DNA from: JAHELQ01 sp965603365
Lineage (GTDB): Bacteria; Acidobacteriota; Aminicenantia; UBA2199
Reading direction: 5' to 3'
Assembly: GCA_965603365.1 (NCBI GenBank)
Contig: CBFDCR010000066.1
Location: forward strand, 1 to 27,956
DNA length: 27,956 nt
The notes under the pieces were generated by a model. The model made no database searches. It was not told the DNA's origin and saw only the letters and a list, made by a program, of their open reading frames with translations. Positions 14,957-22,765 of the stretch are shown piece after piece. Every line of letters starts with the position of its first letter. Position 1 is the stretch's first letter. The translations under genes and the position numbers were made by a program.

Positions 14957-17287
14957 ATGAAAAAAGTAAAAAGGATCGCTGTTGCCTTGATTATTTTGAT
15001 AATTGTTCTCTCTATTCTGTTTTATTTCTTACTGCGCCACAGCCTGCCCAAACTGGAGGGGCAGATCGAGGTCAAAGGCACTGCCGGCGAAATCGTCATC
15101 AAACGTAACCGCTGGGGCGTCCCCTTTATAAAGGCCCAAAACCGCCGCGACCTGTTCTTCGGCATCGGTTTTGTCCATGCCCAGGACAGGTTATTCCAGA
15201 TGGACTTTGCCCGGAGACTGGCCCTCGGCAGGTTATCGGAAGTATTGGGGGAACGGGCACTGGAGTTGGACAAATACTATAAAGACCTCCTGATCGAAGA
15301 ATCCATCGAACAATCAATTAGAGATATCCGGCCGGAGATCCAGGAAATACTGCGTCATTACTGCCTGGGAGTCAATTTTTTTATCCGTAATCGAACCCTG
15401 CCGCCGGAATTCACACTTTTGGGCTACCAACCGGAGGAATGGACCATCAAGGACATGATGAGTGTTTTTAAGACGATAGAAGTTCTTTTATCCGATTCCG
15501 GTTCGGAGTTATACAATTTCAAGATCCTTCAGGCATTGGGAAAGGCGGATGCCCAAAAGTTCATGTCCGGGGTATTCGGTGCCGCCATCATCGGTCGAGA
15601 CGAAATCAGCGAAATATACAAGAATCGAACCCTGAACAGGAGCCTCACCCTGGAAATGAACCTGTCGGAGCACAGTATGGGCAGCAACAACTGGGTGATC
15701 TCCGGGCAGAAAACCACCAGCGGCAAACCCATGCTGGCCAATGACCCCCACCTGCCCAATATATTCCCGTCATACTTTTACCAGATCTATGGCGTCAGCG
15801 GAGAATTGAGCCTGTCGGGCCATACTCTTCCGGGGATTCCCTTTATCGTGATCGGCCGTACCAATCATATCGGCTGGGGATTTACGGATATCCAGACCGA
15901 TGTTATCGATTATTTTATCTTAACAATCAATCCCCAAAATCCGCACCAATATCGATGCGACGGTAGTTGGCGGAATTTTGAAACCCTTGAGAAGAAGATC
16001 AATGTAAAAGGCAACGGCGAGGTCGTGCACCGACTAAAAATGTCCTGTTTCGGCCCGGTTCAGGATGAAGACGGTATATTACTGGCCCGCCACTCCATTC
16101 TCCAGTATCCATCCACCACCCTGGAAGCCTTTTACGAAATGAATCTTGCCACAAGTACGGATCAATTTATCGAGGCGGTTAAAAAATTTTCCTCCCCCGG
16201 CCAAAATATCGTGTTTGCCGACCGCCAGGGAAACATCGGCTACTATCCGTCAGGGGCCGTTCCCATCCGGAACAGAGGAGGGGGAAACATTCCGGCAGCG
16301 GCATCCGGGGTACAGGATACCTGGCAGGGGTTCCTGCCGGAAGAGGAAAAGCCGACTCTATTTAATCCGGCCAAAGGCTATATCGTTACCGCCAATAATC
16401 CGGTGATCCCGGCACAGAGGGAACCGCTTTTTAGCCATTCATGGTATCTCACTTTCCGGGCCGACCGCATCGATCAGTTGATCCGTGCTAGCGGTCCGCT
16501 CACGTTATGTGACAACATCAAAATCCAGACCGACTCGTACCTGGGAGCTGCGGCATTCCTGATCCATCATATCAAGGATTTTAAATTTGAAGCAGCGGAG
16601 CCCAGTTTTGTGCTGGATCAGTTGAAGAAGTGGAACTGCCGTACCCAACAAGGTGAAGTCCCGTACCTGTTTTACCGCTTTGAAAAACACCTGGCCCGTC
16701 ACCTCTTCACCGACCACATCAAGGTAGAAGAGCTCAAAACAGTCATCTCCTCATCCTGGATCTATCGCACCATGGGTTACCCGGATGAAGATGTAAATAA
16801 AACGGACTTCTCTTACTGGGTAGACGACATCCGTACGCCCCAAAAAGAGACTTTTTACCGGATCGTTCAAAAGAGTCTACTGGACACCTATAACGACTAC
16901 CGGAGACAAACGCAAAAGCAGCCGCCTACCTGGAAAAACCTTCATACCCTATATTACCGCCACCCGCTGGGCTCCGTTTCTCTATTGAAACCCTTCTTGA
17001 ATCGCGGCCCCTATTTCATGCCCGGCGGCAAGGGCTGCATCTTGACCGCCAGTTTTGATGGGGACAGAAATTTTAAGATTTCCTTCCTTTCTACATTTCG
17101 CATGATCCTGGATTTTTCCGATTTCTCCCGGTCTTTATTCATCAACTCCTCCGGCCAGAGCGGCCACTTCATGAGCCCTTACTACGACGACCAAATCCCA
17201 CTGTACATCAATTTAGAGTACCGCCCCATGGAAGACTTCAGCAAAAATTTAAAAACCTTAAAACTACTGCCCACCCCCACCCAATAA
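14957..17287 (+). CDS. Membrane-anchored penicillin acylase family Ntn hydrolase
   Basis: The 776-residue protein starts with a basic stretch and a transmembrane segment (~7-27). Residues ~48-100 ('RNRWGVPFI', 'GFVHAQDRLFQMDFARRLALG') match the alpha-chain start of the family. The predicted autocatalytic site precedes Ser243 in 'MGSNNWVIS'; Ser243 becomes the beta-chain N-terminal nucleophile. 'NDPHL' follows. Family enzymes hydrolyse amides such as acyl-homoserine lactones, penicillins or N-acyl amino acids; the substrate here is not known. The length is normal for the family. Confidence 0.92.
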   Translation: MKKVKRIAVALIILIIVLSILFYFLLRHSLPKLEGQIEVKGTAGEIVIKRNRWGVPFIKAQNRRDLFFGIGFVHAQDRLFQMDFARRLALGRLSEVLGERALELDKYYKDLLIEESIEQSIRDIRPEIQEILRHYCLGVNFFIRNRTLPPEFTLLGYQPEEWTIKDMMSVFKTIEVLLSDSGSELYNFKILQALGKADAQKFMSGVFGAAIIGRDEISEIYKNRTLNRSLTLEMNLSEHSMGSNNWVISGQKTTSGKPMLANDPHLPNIFPSYFYQIYGVSGELSLSGHTLPGIPFIVIGRTNHIGWGFTDIQTDVIDYFILTINPQNPHQYRCDGSWRNFETLEKKINVKGNGEVVHRLKMSCFGPVQDEDGILLARHSILQYPSTTLEAFYEMNLATSTDQFIEAVKKFSSPGQNIVFADRQGNIGYYPSGAVPIRNRGGGNIPAAASGVQDTWQGFLPEEEKPTLFNPAKGYIVTANNPVIPAQREPLFSHSWYLTFRADRIDQLIRASGPLTLCDNIKIQTDSYLGAAAFLIHHIKDFKFEAAEPSFVLDQLKKWNCRTQQGEVPYLFYRFEKHLARHLFTDHIKVEELKTVISSSWIYRTMGYPDEDVNKTDFSYWVDDIRTPQKETFYRIVQKSLLDTYNDYRRQTQKQPPTWKNLHTLYYRHPLGSVSLLKPFLNRGPYFMPGGKGCILTASFDGDRNFKISFLSTFRMILDFSDFSRSLFINSSGQSGHFMSPYYDDQIPLYINLEYRPMEDFSKNLKTLKLLPTPTQ

Positions 17288-17704
17288 ACTTCACAGCCTA
17301 TCGCCACTCTACTGGCCAGGAGTTACCCCAAAAAATAAAACCTGAAACCCCAAAACCTGGGTTAAATAGGGTTTTTAGGATTTACGTAAGTGAGGGACCT
17401 GTGATTTTTAAAAAGTAGGGTGACTTTCATCTATAAATTTTTGCCTAAATATTTTGTTTTTGTTAAACTCCAGATCTTTAAAAGCGTGTGAAACCTAAAG
17501 GAAACATCAAATAAGTAGATTTTAAAAGGAGGTCAACAGTATTGAGGCCAGGTGCGAAAGGCAAGATATTTAGGGGACGGTCTCCAGCGTTGGGTGATTT
17601 TCCAGATTTGGGGCATTTTATTGTTGTTTTTCAATTTTCCCCTGTGCTATAATCGAACGAATAATGTTTGATGTGTCAGAAGGCGAGCGGGACGGCAGAA
17701 AGGG
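17288..17704. other. Gene-poor region with GGGGACGG motif and isolated promoter
   Basis: No gene was found. A weak hairpin-like stretch follows the stop (17358-17382, AAAACC...GGTTTT). GGCAAGATATTTAGGGGACGG and the adjacent TCTCC (17560-17585) resemble the repeat motifs at 274-351 and 10745. TTGTTT and TATAAT with an 18-bp spacer (the -10 at ~17648-17653) form a plus-strand promoter. It points into the 3' end of the truncated propeller gene and precedes only a 14-codon frame, so it may be a leftover of a rearrangement. Confidence 0.4.
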
Positions 17705-18076
17705 TTAGGGGGTGATATAGCGGTAACTGGCTACTTTGCCGTTTTTCTTTTCAAATACCTTGAGCTTGCCTACGGCGCCTTCCACCACCAGATCGTTGTT
17801 CTCGAGAATAAATATGGTATAGTATCCGTCCAGGTCTCCAGGTCCCTGGCCGTAAGGCCCCAGTTCGCTTATGCCCTTAGCATTAATGACCATGCAGCCG
17901 GGTATAGAAAACCCGGCAATCAAATCACCGTCTTTGTCCACCGCGGCATCGAAAAAATACCCTCCAAAGATCTGGTCACCACTGTATCTATCTACCAGTT
18001 CAAACTCTTTCTCCCCATAGACGAAACCGGCTAACAGAATAGTTATCAGTATCGAAAATATAGATTGCCTCTTCAT
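17705..18076 (-). CDS. Truncated 6-bladed beta-propeller protein
   Basis: From an ATG at 18076 with AGGAG upstream, 123 residues are encoded. A signal peptide (MKRQSIFSILITILLAGFVY) is followed by 'FELVDRYSG', 'FFDAAVDKDGDLI' and 'GPYGQGPGDL', characteristic of 6-bladed beta-propeller (NHL-like) extracytoplasmic proteins, which normally run to ~350-400 residues. Only the first blades remain. The frame ends near the promoter-like and GGGGACGG sequences, suggesting truncation by rearrangement. The longer open frame upstream of 18076 is unlikely to be coding. Confidence 0.6.
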   Translation of the reverse strand: MKRQSIFSILITILLAGFVYGEKEFELVDRYSGDQIFGGYFFDAAVDKDGDLIAGFSIPGCMVINAKGISELGPYGQGPGDLDGYYTIFILENNDLVVEGAVGKLKVFEKKNGKVASYRYITP

Positions 18077-18162
18077 GTTTTTCTCCTTAATAATATGTTT
18101 TTTAAAGATAAACACAACAAGGCTCCATATGCAATATATTTTAATGAGGTCTAGGGCAATAA

Positions 18163-18188
18163 CACTCTGGCTGCCATAACTCAGAGTG
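18163..18188. repeat. 7-bp inverted repeat hairpin
   Basis: CACTCTG at 18163-18169 and CAGAGTG at 18182-18188 are perfect inverted copies with a 12-bp loop. No T-run follows, so it is not a typical terminator. It lies upstream of the propeller gene and could be a regulatory hairpin. The 258 bp between the propeller start and the hsdR start hold no other gene. Confidence 0.4.
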
Positions 18189-18273
18189 ACGGTTATAGTC
18201 CCACTCTTCTTAAGAGAGGGGATCAAGGGGTGAGTTTAATTTGCAGTCCTGCTCCTTGATGATCGGACAGCCG

Positions 18274-18302
18274 TTGAAAAATGGTGGGGCGTGTGCTAAT
18301 AT
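18274..18302 (+). promoter_or_regulatory. Promoter of the reduced hsdR gene
   Basis: TTGAAA (18274-18279) and TAATAT (18297-18302) are 17 bp apart, followed by a GAGGG ribosome site before the ATG at 18335. The preserved promoter and ribosome site indicate that the shortened gene can still be expressed. Confidence 0.65.
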
Positions 18303-18334
18303 GAACTCTAAATGAAAGGTTTGAGGGATATAGC

Positions 18335-19756
18335 ATGAACGATAGACATAAGGAAGTCGCGTTTGAGGCAGCCATCGAGGACCACCTGGTGAGCCGGGGC
18401 GGCTATGGCCGGGCCAATACCGCCGCCTTTGACCGGAAGCGGGCCCAGGACCCCCAGATCCTGCTCACCTTTATCCATGAGACCCAGCCTGACAAAACAG
18501 CCTACCTGCAAAACATCCTGAAGGAAAAAACCGATGAGACCCTGTTGGCCGAGCTGGGCAAGGCTCTCGACTCCGATAACGAAGCCAACCTCCTCACCGT
18601 CACCCGACAGCTTCGCTATTCGGACAAACACCACAACACCCTGGACCTGGTCCTCAGCCTCAACGGCCTGCCCCTGGTCAGCGCCGAGCTCAAGAACCCC
18701 CTCACCGGCCAGACCTGGCGCGATGCCGTCAGGCAATATGAAACGGACCGGGACCAGAAGGTGTTTGATTCGGTGGTGGTAGTCACCGACCGCCTGGTGC
18801 TGGACCAACAATTGCAGAATACCGTCTATCAATTCGATCACAAGCAGGGGGTGGTGCAAAAAATCGATAGAGATTCCGGGCAGTTGGCCGGGGCCTTAGC
18901 CGAGGCGGAAGAAGAGATTCCCGACTACCAGGAACAGATTCTGCGCACCATGTACGTGGACAAGCGGTTGCTGGGCATCCACGCGGTCCAGACCCTGTCA
19001 CGCCTGAACCGCACTCACCCGCCGTTAAAGACAGATACGTTTATTCTGGACTTTGTCAATGAAAGCGCGGACATCCAGGCGGCCTTCCAGCCTTATTACG
19101 AAAGTACGATGGTGGGCGAGGAGGTCGAGCCCCGTCATCTCTACGAATTGCAGGCCCGGCTGAACGCCTGCATCGATCCGGCGGTCAACCGCTTTAAGCA
19201 GTTGGAGAAGGCAGCCTCAGAAGAGTTTCGCAAGGTATTGATCGCCTACCGGAATCTGTATGCCTTCCTGTCCCAGATCATCCCCTTTCACGACTCGGAT
19301 TTGGAAACATTGTACGCCTTTGTCCGCTTCCTTTTATACAAGCTGCCGAAACGAGGCCAGGGGCCGGAGTACCGGTTCGACGAGGAGGTGGCCCTCAAAT
19401 ACTACCGGCTGGAAAAGATCCACCTCTCTAAATTAATCGATATATTAAATGAACGCTTCGGCACCACCTTCAAACCGGCGGACCAGTTCTTTTTTGACTC
19501 GTTTAAAGAGGACGCAGCCGCAGATGAAAAGCTTCGCCAGGTGGCCAATGCCAATACCTTTGAAAATTTCTTTTACGTATTCAAAAAGACCTTTTTAGAT
19601 TTTATTATCGGCCGCATGGAACAGAACGAGGATACCACCTCAAAATTAATCAACGAAGAACCCTTGAGGGCGGTAGCCTGTAACCATATCGCCCGGGACG
19701 TCTATGACCGGATCCGGGCCGAAACCAGTAGCCTATTGGTTTCAGATGAAACGTAA
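18335..19756 (+). CDS. Type I restriction endonuclease subunit R, internally shortened (motor removed)
   Basis: The 473-residue frame carries HsdR pieces in correct order. The nuclease centre is Asp104 ('LDLVLSLNG'), Glu118-Leu-Lys120 ('SAELKNPLTGQTW') and the downstream Gln134/Tyr135. Next is 'FDSVVVVTDRLVLDQQLQ' (~144-161), then 'TMYVDKRL' and 'HAVQTLSRLNR' (helicase motif VI, ~205-226), then the helical C-terminal domain. A normal HsdR has ~1000 residues; here sequence appears lost near residues 80-82, 141-143 and 190-204. This removes the Walker A and DEAH motifs. All junctions keep the frame and no stop occurs. ATP-driven DNA translocation is not possible. No hsdM or hsdS is in the window. 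It may be a remnant or a repurposed nuclease. Confidence 0.85.
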   Translation: MNDRHKEVAFEAAIEDHLVSRGGYGRANTAAFDRKRAQDPQILLTFIHETQPDKTAYLQNILKEKTDETLLAELGKALDSDNEANLLTVTRQLRYSDKHHNTLDLVLSLNGLPLVSAELKNPLTGQTWRDAVRQYETDRDQKVFDSVVVVTDRLVLDQQLQNTVYQFDHKQGVVQKIDRDSGQLAGALAEAEEEIPDYQEQILRTMYVDKRLLGIHAVQTLSRLNRTHPPLKTDTFILDFVNESADIQAAFQPYYESTMVGEEVEPRHLYELQARLNACIDPAVNRFKQLEKAASEEFRKVLIAYRNLYAFLSQIIPFHDSDLETLYAFVRFLLYKLPKRGQGPEYRFDEEVALKYYRLEKIHLSKLIDILNERFGTTFKPADQFFFDSFKEDAAADEKLRQVANANTFENFFYVFKKTFLDFIIGRMEQNEDTTSKLINEEPLRAVACNHIARDVYDRIRAETSSLLVSDET

Positions 19757-19777
19757 TGATATTAAGGAGGTATCAAC

Positions 19778-20440
19778 ATGTCAGGCAGCAGATTTTTAAA
19801 ATACTGCGGTGTCGTCACGTTGTTTTTTTTCGTGTTTTTTATCGCCTCGGCAGGTTTCGCCCTGGCCAAAGAGAAAGAAGATTCACTGCCAACCGCCAGC
19901 CGGTCTTACCAGCAAGGGGATGGCGAAGAGGGCATCGACAAAGAAGTGACGGCCGAGAAGTCGGATAATGTCATTGAGCAGCCCGCCCCGGCTAAACAAA
20001 AAAGGAAGAAAAAATTCCCGGTTCTGTTGGTGGTGGGCGGCGCCATACTACTGGGAGTCGTACTGGTACTGGTCCTGGGCAAGAAGAAAGATGAAGAAAA
20101 AGAACCGGTATACGATATCAGGGATGATTGGAAGATCACACTGGACCGCTATGAACCTTTTAATATCACCTTTAGCGGTGCCAAGGCCAGTGGTACTTTT
20201 GTCGACAGCGATGGCTATGAAGGTACCTATAAAGTGAACGGCTATGAGGTGGAATTCAGTTACAATACCCTGGATTTAAAGTTCACCGGCATCTTCTCCA
20301 GCCAGGATTATATGGTCGGCGACTACAAAATAAGCGGGGAGATCTCCGGTCAATGGGTGGGACACAGAGGCACCGATGCCTCGACAACCCAACATAAAAC
20401 CAGTGTCAAGACAGCGGCCGGCAGCAAAAAAAAGTCATGA
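19778..20440 (+). CDS. Membrane-anchored protein with beta-rich C-terminal domain, unknown function
   Basis: The 220-residue protein has an N-terminal signal-like helix (~7-29), a low-complexity charged linker, a strong transmembrane segment (~86-105, 'VLLVVGGAILLGVVLVLVLG') flanked by Lys clusters, and a C-terminal domain (~115-190) of short beta strands with Gly/Tyr/Asp, resembling a small lipocalin-like sheet. It ends in 'AAGSKKKS'. AAGGAGG lies upstream of the ATG, 22 bp after the hsdR stop. No known family is recognised. Confidence 0.75.
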   Translation: MSGSRFLKYCGVVTLFFFVFFIASAGFALAKEKEDSLPTASRSYQQGDGEEGIDKEVTAEKSDNVIEQPAPAKQKRKKKFPVLLVVGGAILLGVVLVLVLGKKKDEEKEPVYDIRDDWKITLDRYEPFNITFSGAKASGTFVDSDGYEGTYKVNGYEVEFSYNTLDLKFTGIFSSQDYMVGDYKISGEISGQWVGHRGTDASTTQHKTSVKTAAGSKKKS

Positions 20441-20702
20441 ACAGTCCTGCCCCGTCTCATGTGCTGCTGGCGGCGTAAACCCGGCACCGCGGCAGGGTTC
20501 AATTTCCCTATATTTCCGGCCTACTCTCCTTCCGGGAGATCCCCCTCACCTGCTGCCCGAAGTACCGCCTCCCCGAAACCACCCGCCGCGCCCACCGTCT
20601 GGCCGGTCAATCTTAAAGAGAAAATTTTTCCTCTGCCCTTTTTTTTGCCTATAACTTCATTTTATTGTAAAATAGAGTTTCGTATGATTGTGGAGTGCAT
20701 CG
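20441..20702. other. Intergenic stretch without a recognisable gene
   Basis: About 260 bp of C-rich sequence separate two plus-strand genes. Neither strand gives a frame with a start, ribosome site and recognisable protein. A pyrimidine-rich tract and AT-rich end (20620-20690) precede the next gene and could hold its promoter. Confidence 0.4.
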
Positions 20703-21002
20703 ATGTTGGGATTAAAAAGGGTGTTGAAAAGTATCAGGTTAGAGCGGGAGATCATCCGCAGGTTTCGTGAGTCTGCCGCCTGTTCGGTGGATCTGGCCCG
20801 CTCTTTTCGGGAAATCGGCGTGGAGAATTCCCCGGTCTTAAGAAAATTGCAGCGGCACGGCATCATCCGCAACGGCGGTTATGATATCTATTTTCTGGAT
20901 GAGAGGCAGTATTTAACTGTCCGTTTAAATCGGAGCAAGTGGGCGATGATGCTTCTTTTTTTACTGATCGGAGTCGTTTTGATACTGTTGTTAAGGAAAT
21001 AG
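20703..21002 (+). CDS. Small protein with DNA-binding-like N-terminus and C-terminal membrane anchor
   Basis: From the ATG at 20703 there are 99 residues. The first ~70 are basic and helical ('SVDLARSFREIGVENSPVL', 'LQRHGIIRNGGYDIYFLDE') and look like a small winged helix. A single transmembrane segment (~80-96) is followed by 'LLRK'. A TTG start 15 bp upstream is possible but less likely. Tail-anchored DNA-binding-like proteins are unusual; the function is unknown. Confidence 0.6.
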   Translation: MLGLKRVLKSIRLEREIIRRFRESAACSVDLARSFREIGVENSPVLRKLQRHGIIRNGGYDIYFLDERQYLTVRLNRSKWAMMLLFLLIGVVLILLLRK

Positions 21003-21070
21003 CGGGTTTTTAAAATTTTTATTGAAAAAGCGACTCTTTTCCGTTACAATTTACTAGAAGGAGGCGGCTG

Positions 21071-22063
21071 ATGAACATACCACCGTGGCTTTTTTGGGTT
21101 TTAGTTATCCTCATCGTCGTATTGGTCATCTATATTTTGATCCGGGATAAGGCCGTAAGGGATCTGATCAAAGGATTCTTTGCCTGGATCGGCAAAAAGA
21201 TCCGTCTGGCTAAGATGAGGGCAAGGTTAAATAGGGAAAGGCAGCAGAGAGGCGAATTGATCCAGGAATTGGGGAAAACGGTATGGGAAAAGGGAGTAGA
21301 AGACCCTTCTATTTCCGCTCCCCTGCAGGAGATTCGCCAGTTAAAAGGAGAGGAGACGAAGAGTAAAGGGAAACTTGAGGGTTTAGATGCCCAGGTAGAG
21401 AAGCACAGGCAGGAATTTGAGAAGGTCAAGAAGGATCTGGAATCCCGGATTCAGGGGCTGGAGGGGGAAAAGGAACCTCTGGTGGAGCAGTACAAAACCG
21501 TCGAAAAACAATTGCACTCGGCAGGCAAGGAGATCAAAGAGTGGGAAAAGCAAAAAACAAAGGCCAATAGGGGCATTGAACACAGTCGAAAGGAGATTGA
21601 AGAGGCAGAGGAAGATGTGACCCTCTCAAAGATTGAGAAGCGGCAGAAACGGCAGGAGATGGAGGCCCGTATTCAGGGTTTTGAAAAGGAGAGCGGGGAG
21701 TGCGAAAAGAAGTTAAAGACCCTGCCCAGGGAAGAAGCCGGATTGCAGGGCAAACTCAACGAAATGCAGCCCCGGATAGACGAGTTTACTGAAAAGATTA
21801 AGAACCTGAAGGAGGAGTTGAAAGCCGGTGAAGACCGGACCGACGATGCCATCAAGGGTATAGAGGATAATAAAAGGGCTCTCAATGTCAAGATTGTGGG
21901 TATCCAAAAACAATTGAATTTACTGTTTCAACAGGTAGGGGCGCAGGTCAATCAACACCGTCTCGACAACGAGAACCTGTCGGAGCTGTATTCCCGGAGC
22001 GATGCCCTCGATTCAAAAATAAAAAAATTGGAGTCCCAACTGGAAGCCGAAGCCCCGGAATAG
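21071..22063 (+). CDS. Membrane-anchored long coiled-coil protein
   Basis: The 330-residue protein has an N-terminal transmembrane segment (~5-24), a basic linker and then a nearly continuous Glu/Lys-rich coiled coil (~50-325). AAGGAGG lies 7 nt before the ATG. It is the third membrane-anchored protein in a row and precedes lexA by 127 bp. It resembles tether or scaffold proteins only in architecture; no family is recognised. Confidence 0.75.
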   Translation: MNIPPWLFWVLVILIVVLVIYILIRDKAVRDLIKGFFAWIGKKIRLAKMRARLNRERQQRGELIQELGKTVWEKGVEDPSISAPLQEIRQLKGEETKSKGKLEGLDAQVEKHRQEFEKVKKDLESRIQGLEGEKEPLVEQYKTVEKQLHSAGKEIKEWEKQKTKANRGIEHSRKEIEEAEEDVTLSKIEKRQKRQEMEARIQGFEKESGECEKKLKTLPREEAGLQGKLNEMQPRIDEFTEKIKNLKEELKAGEDRTDDAIKGIEDNKRALNVKIVGIQKQLNLLFQQVGAQVNQHRLDNENLSELYSRSDALDSKIKKLESQLEAEAPE

Positions 22064-22137
22064 ACTCAATCAGCGATCGCCAGAGGCTGCCGGTTTAACA
22101 TGAGGGGGGAAAACTGAAATTTTTTTGGCAAAAATAG

Positions 22138-22187
22138 TTGACAAATAGGAGGGAAAATATTATATTGTTAGCGAACGGAGGGCGAAC
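22138..22187 (+). promoter_or_regulatory. lexA-dinB promoter with GAAC-N7-GAAC candidate LexA box
   Basis: TTGACA (22138-22143) and TATATT (22161-22166) have the ideal 17-bp spacer. GAAC at 22173-22176 and 22184-22187 form a direct repeat with 7-bp spacing, the reverse complement of the GTTC-N7-GTTC LexA box known from alphaproteobacteria. It overlaps the start region and the GGAGG ribosome site, so bound repressor would block transcription. No E. coli-type CTGT-N8-ACAG or Gram-positive GAAC-N4-GTTC box is seen here. Confidence 0.6.
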
Positions 22188-22189
22188 AA

Positions 22190-22765
22190 ATGCTCACCAA
22201 AAAACAGAAGAAATTTTTGGACATGTTGAAAGAAATAGTCAGAAGGAGGGGATATTTCCCCACCGTCCGGGAGATCGGCGAGGAGACCGGTCTGTCATCT
22301 CCCGCCACGGTACATGCCTATCTCCACCGTTTGCTGGAACGGGGCTATCTGAAAAAGCAGAACAATATCTGGGAACTGGTACTGGATTTCTTTTCCGTTC
22401 CCCTGATGGGGATCGTTCCGGCCGGTTCTCCCCTGGAAATTTTCGAATCCTTAGGCGAGGAGATCGAACTTCCCGAATGGATGGTAGAGCGGGAGGGCGA
22501 TGTGGTGGCCTTCAGGGTGCAGGGAGAGAGCATGAGGGATGCCTATATCCAGGAAGGAGATGTGGTAATTGTTAAACGGGCCTCCGATGCCCATCCCGGC
22601 GAGATGGTGGTGGCCTTGTTAACGGATTCCTCCATTACCCTGAAACGCCTGAGAAGGGGCGATCACAAATACTGGCTGGTTCCGGAGAACCCCGATTATG
22701 AACCTATCTACGAGCCTTTTCAACTGGTGGGCAGGGTGATCGGTGTGCTGCGGAGATACCGGTGA
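22190..22765 (+). CDS. lexA: SOS repressor LexA
   Basis: The 191-residue protein has an N-terminal winged helix (~1-60; 'TVREIGEETGLSSPATVHAY') and a C-terminal S24 peptidase fold. The self-cleavage bond is Ala78-Gly79 ('VPAGSP'), with catalytic Ser114 ('GESMRDA') and Lys152 ('TLKRL'), matching Ala84-Gly85/Ser119/Lys156 of E. coli. DNA damage and RecA filaments would trigger cleavage. The stop overlaps the dinB start (GTGA), so the two are translated together. Confidence 0.96.
   Translation: MLTKKQKKFLDMLKEIVRRRGYFPTVREIGEETGLSSPATVHAYLHRLLERGYLKKQNNIWELVLDFFSVPLMGIVPAGSPLEIFESLGEEIELPEWMVEREGDVVAFRVQGESMRDAYIQEGDVVIVKRASDAHPGEMVVALLTDSSITLKRLRRGDHKYWLVPENPDYEPIYEPFQLVGRVIGVLRRYR

Noticed and set aside
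18077..18226. Upstream extension of the propeller protein
   Set aside because: The ATG at 18076 has a ribosome site and starts a signal peptide; the upstream part has no protein-like character and holds a hairpin.
18308..18859. Long minus-strand open frame opposite hsdR
   Set aside because: It is antisense to a clear HsdR coding frame and has no ribosome site or family features.
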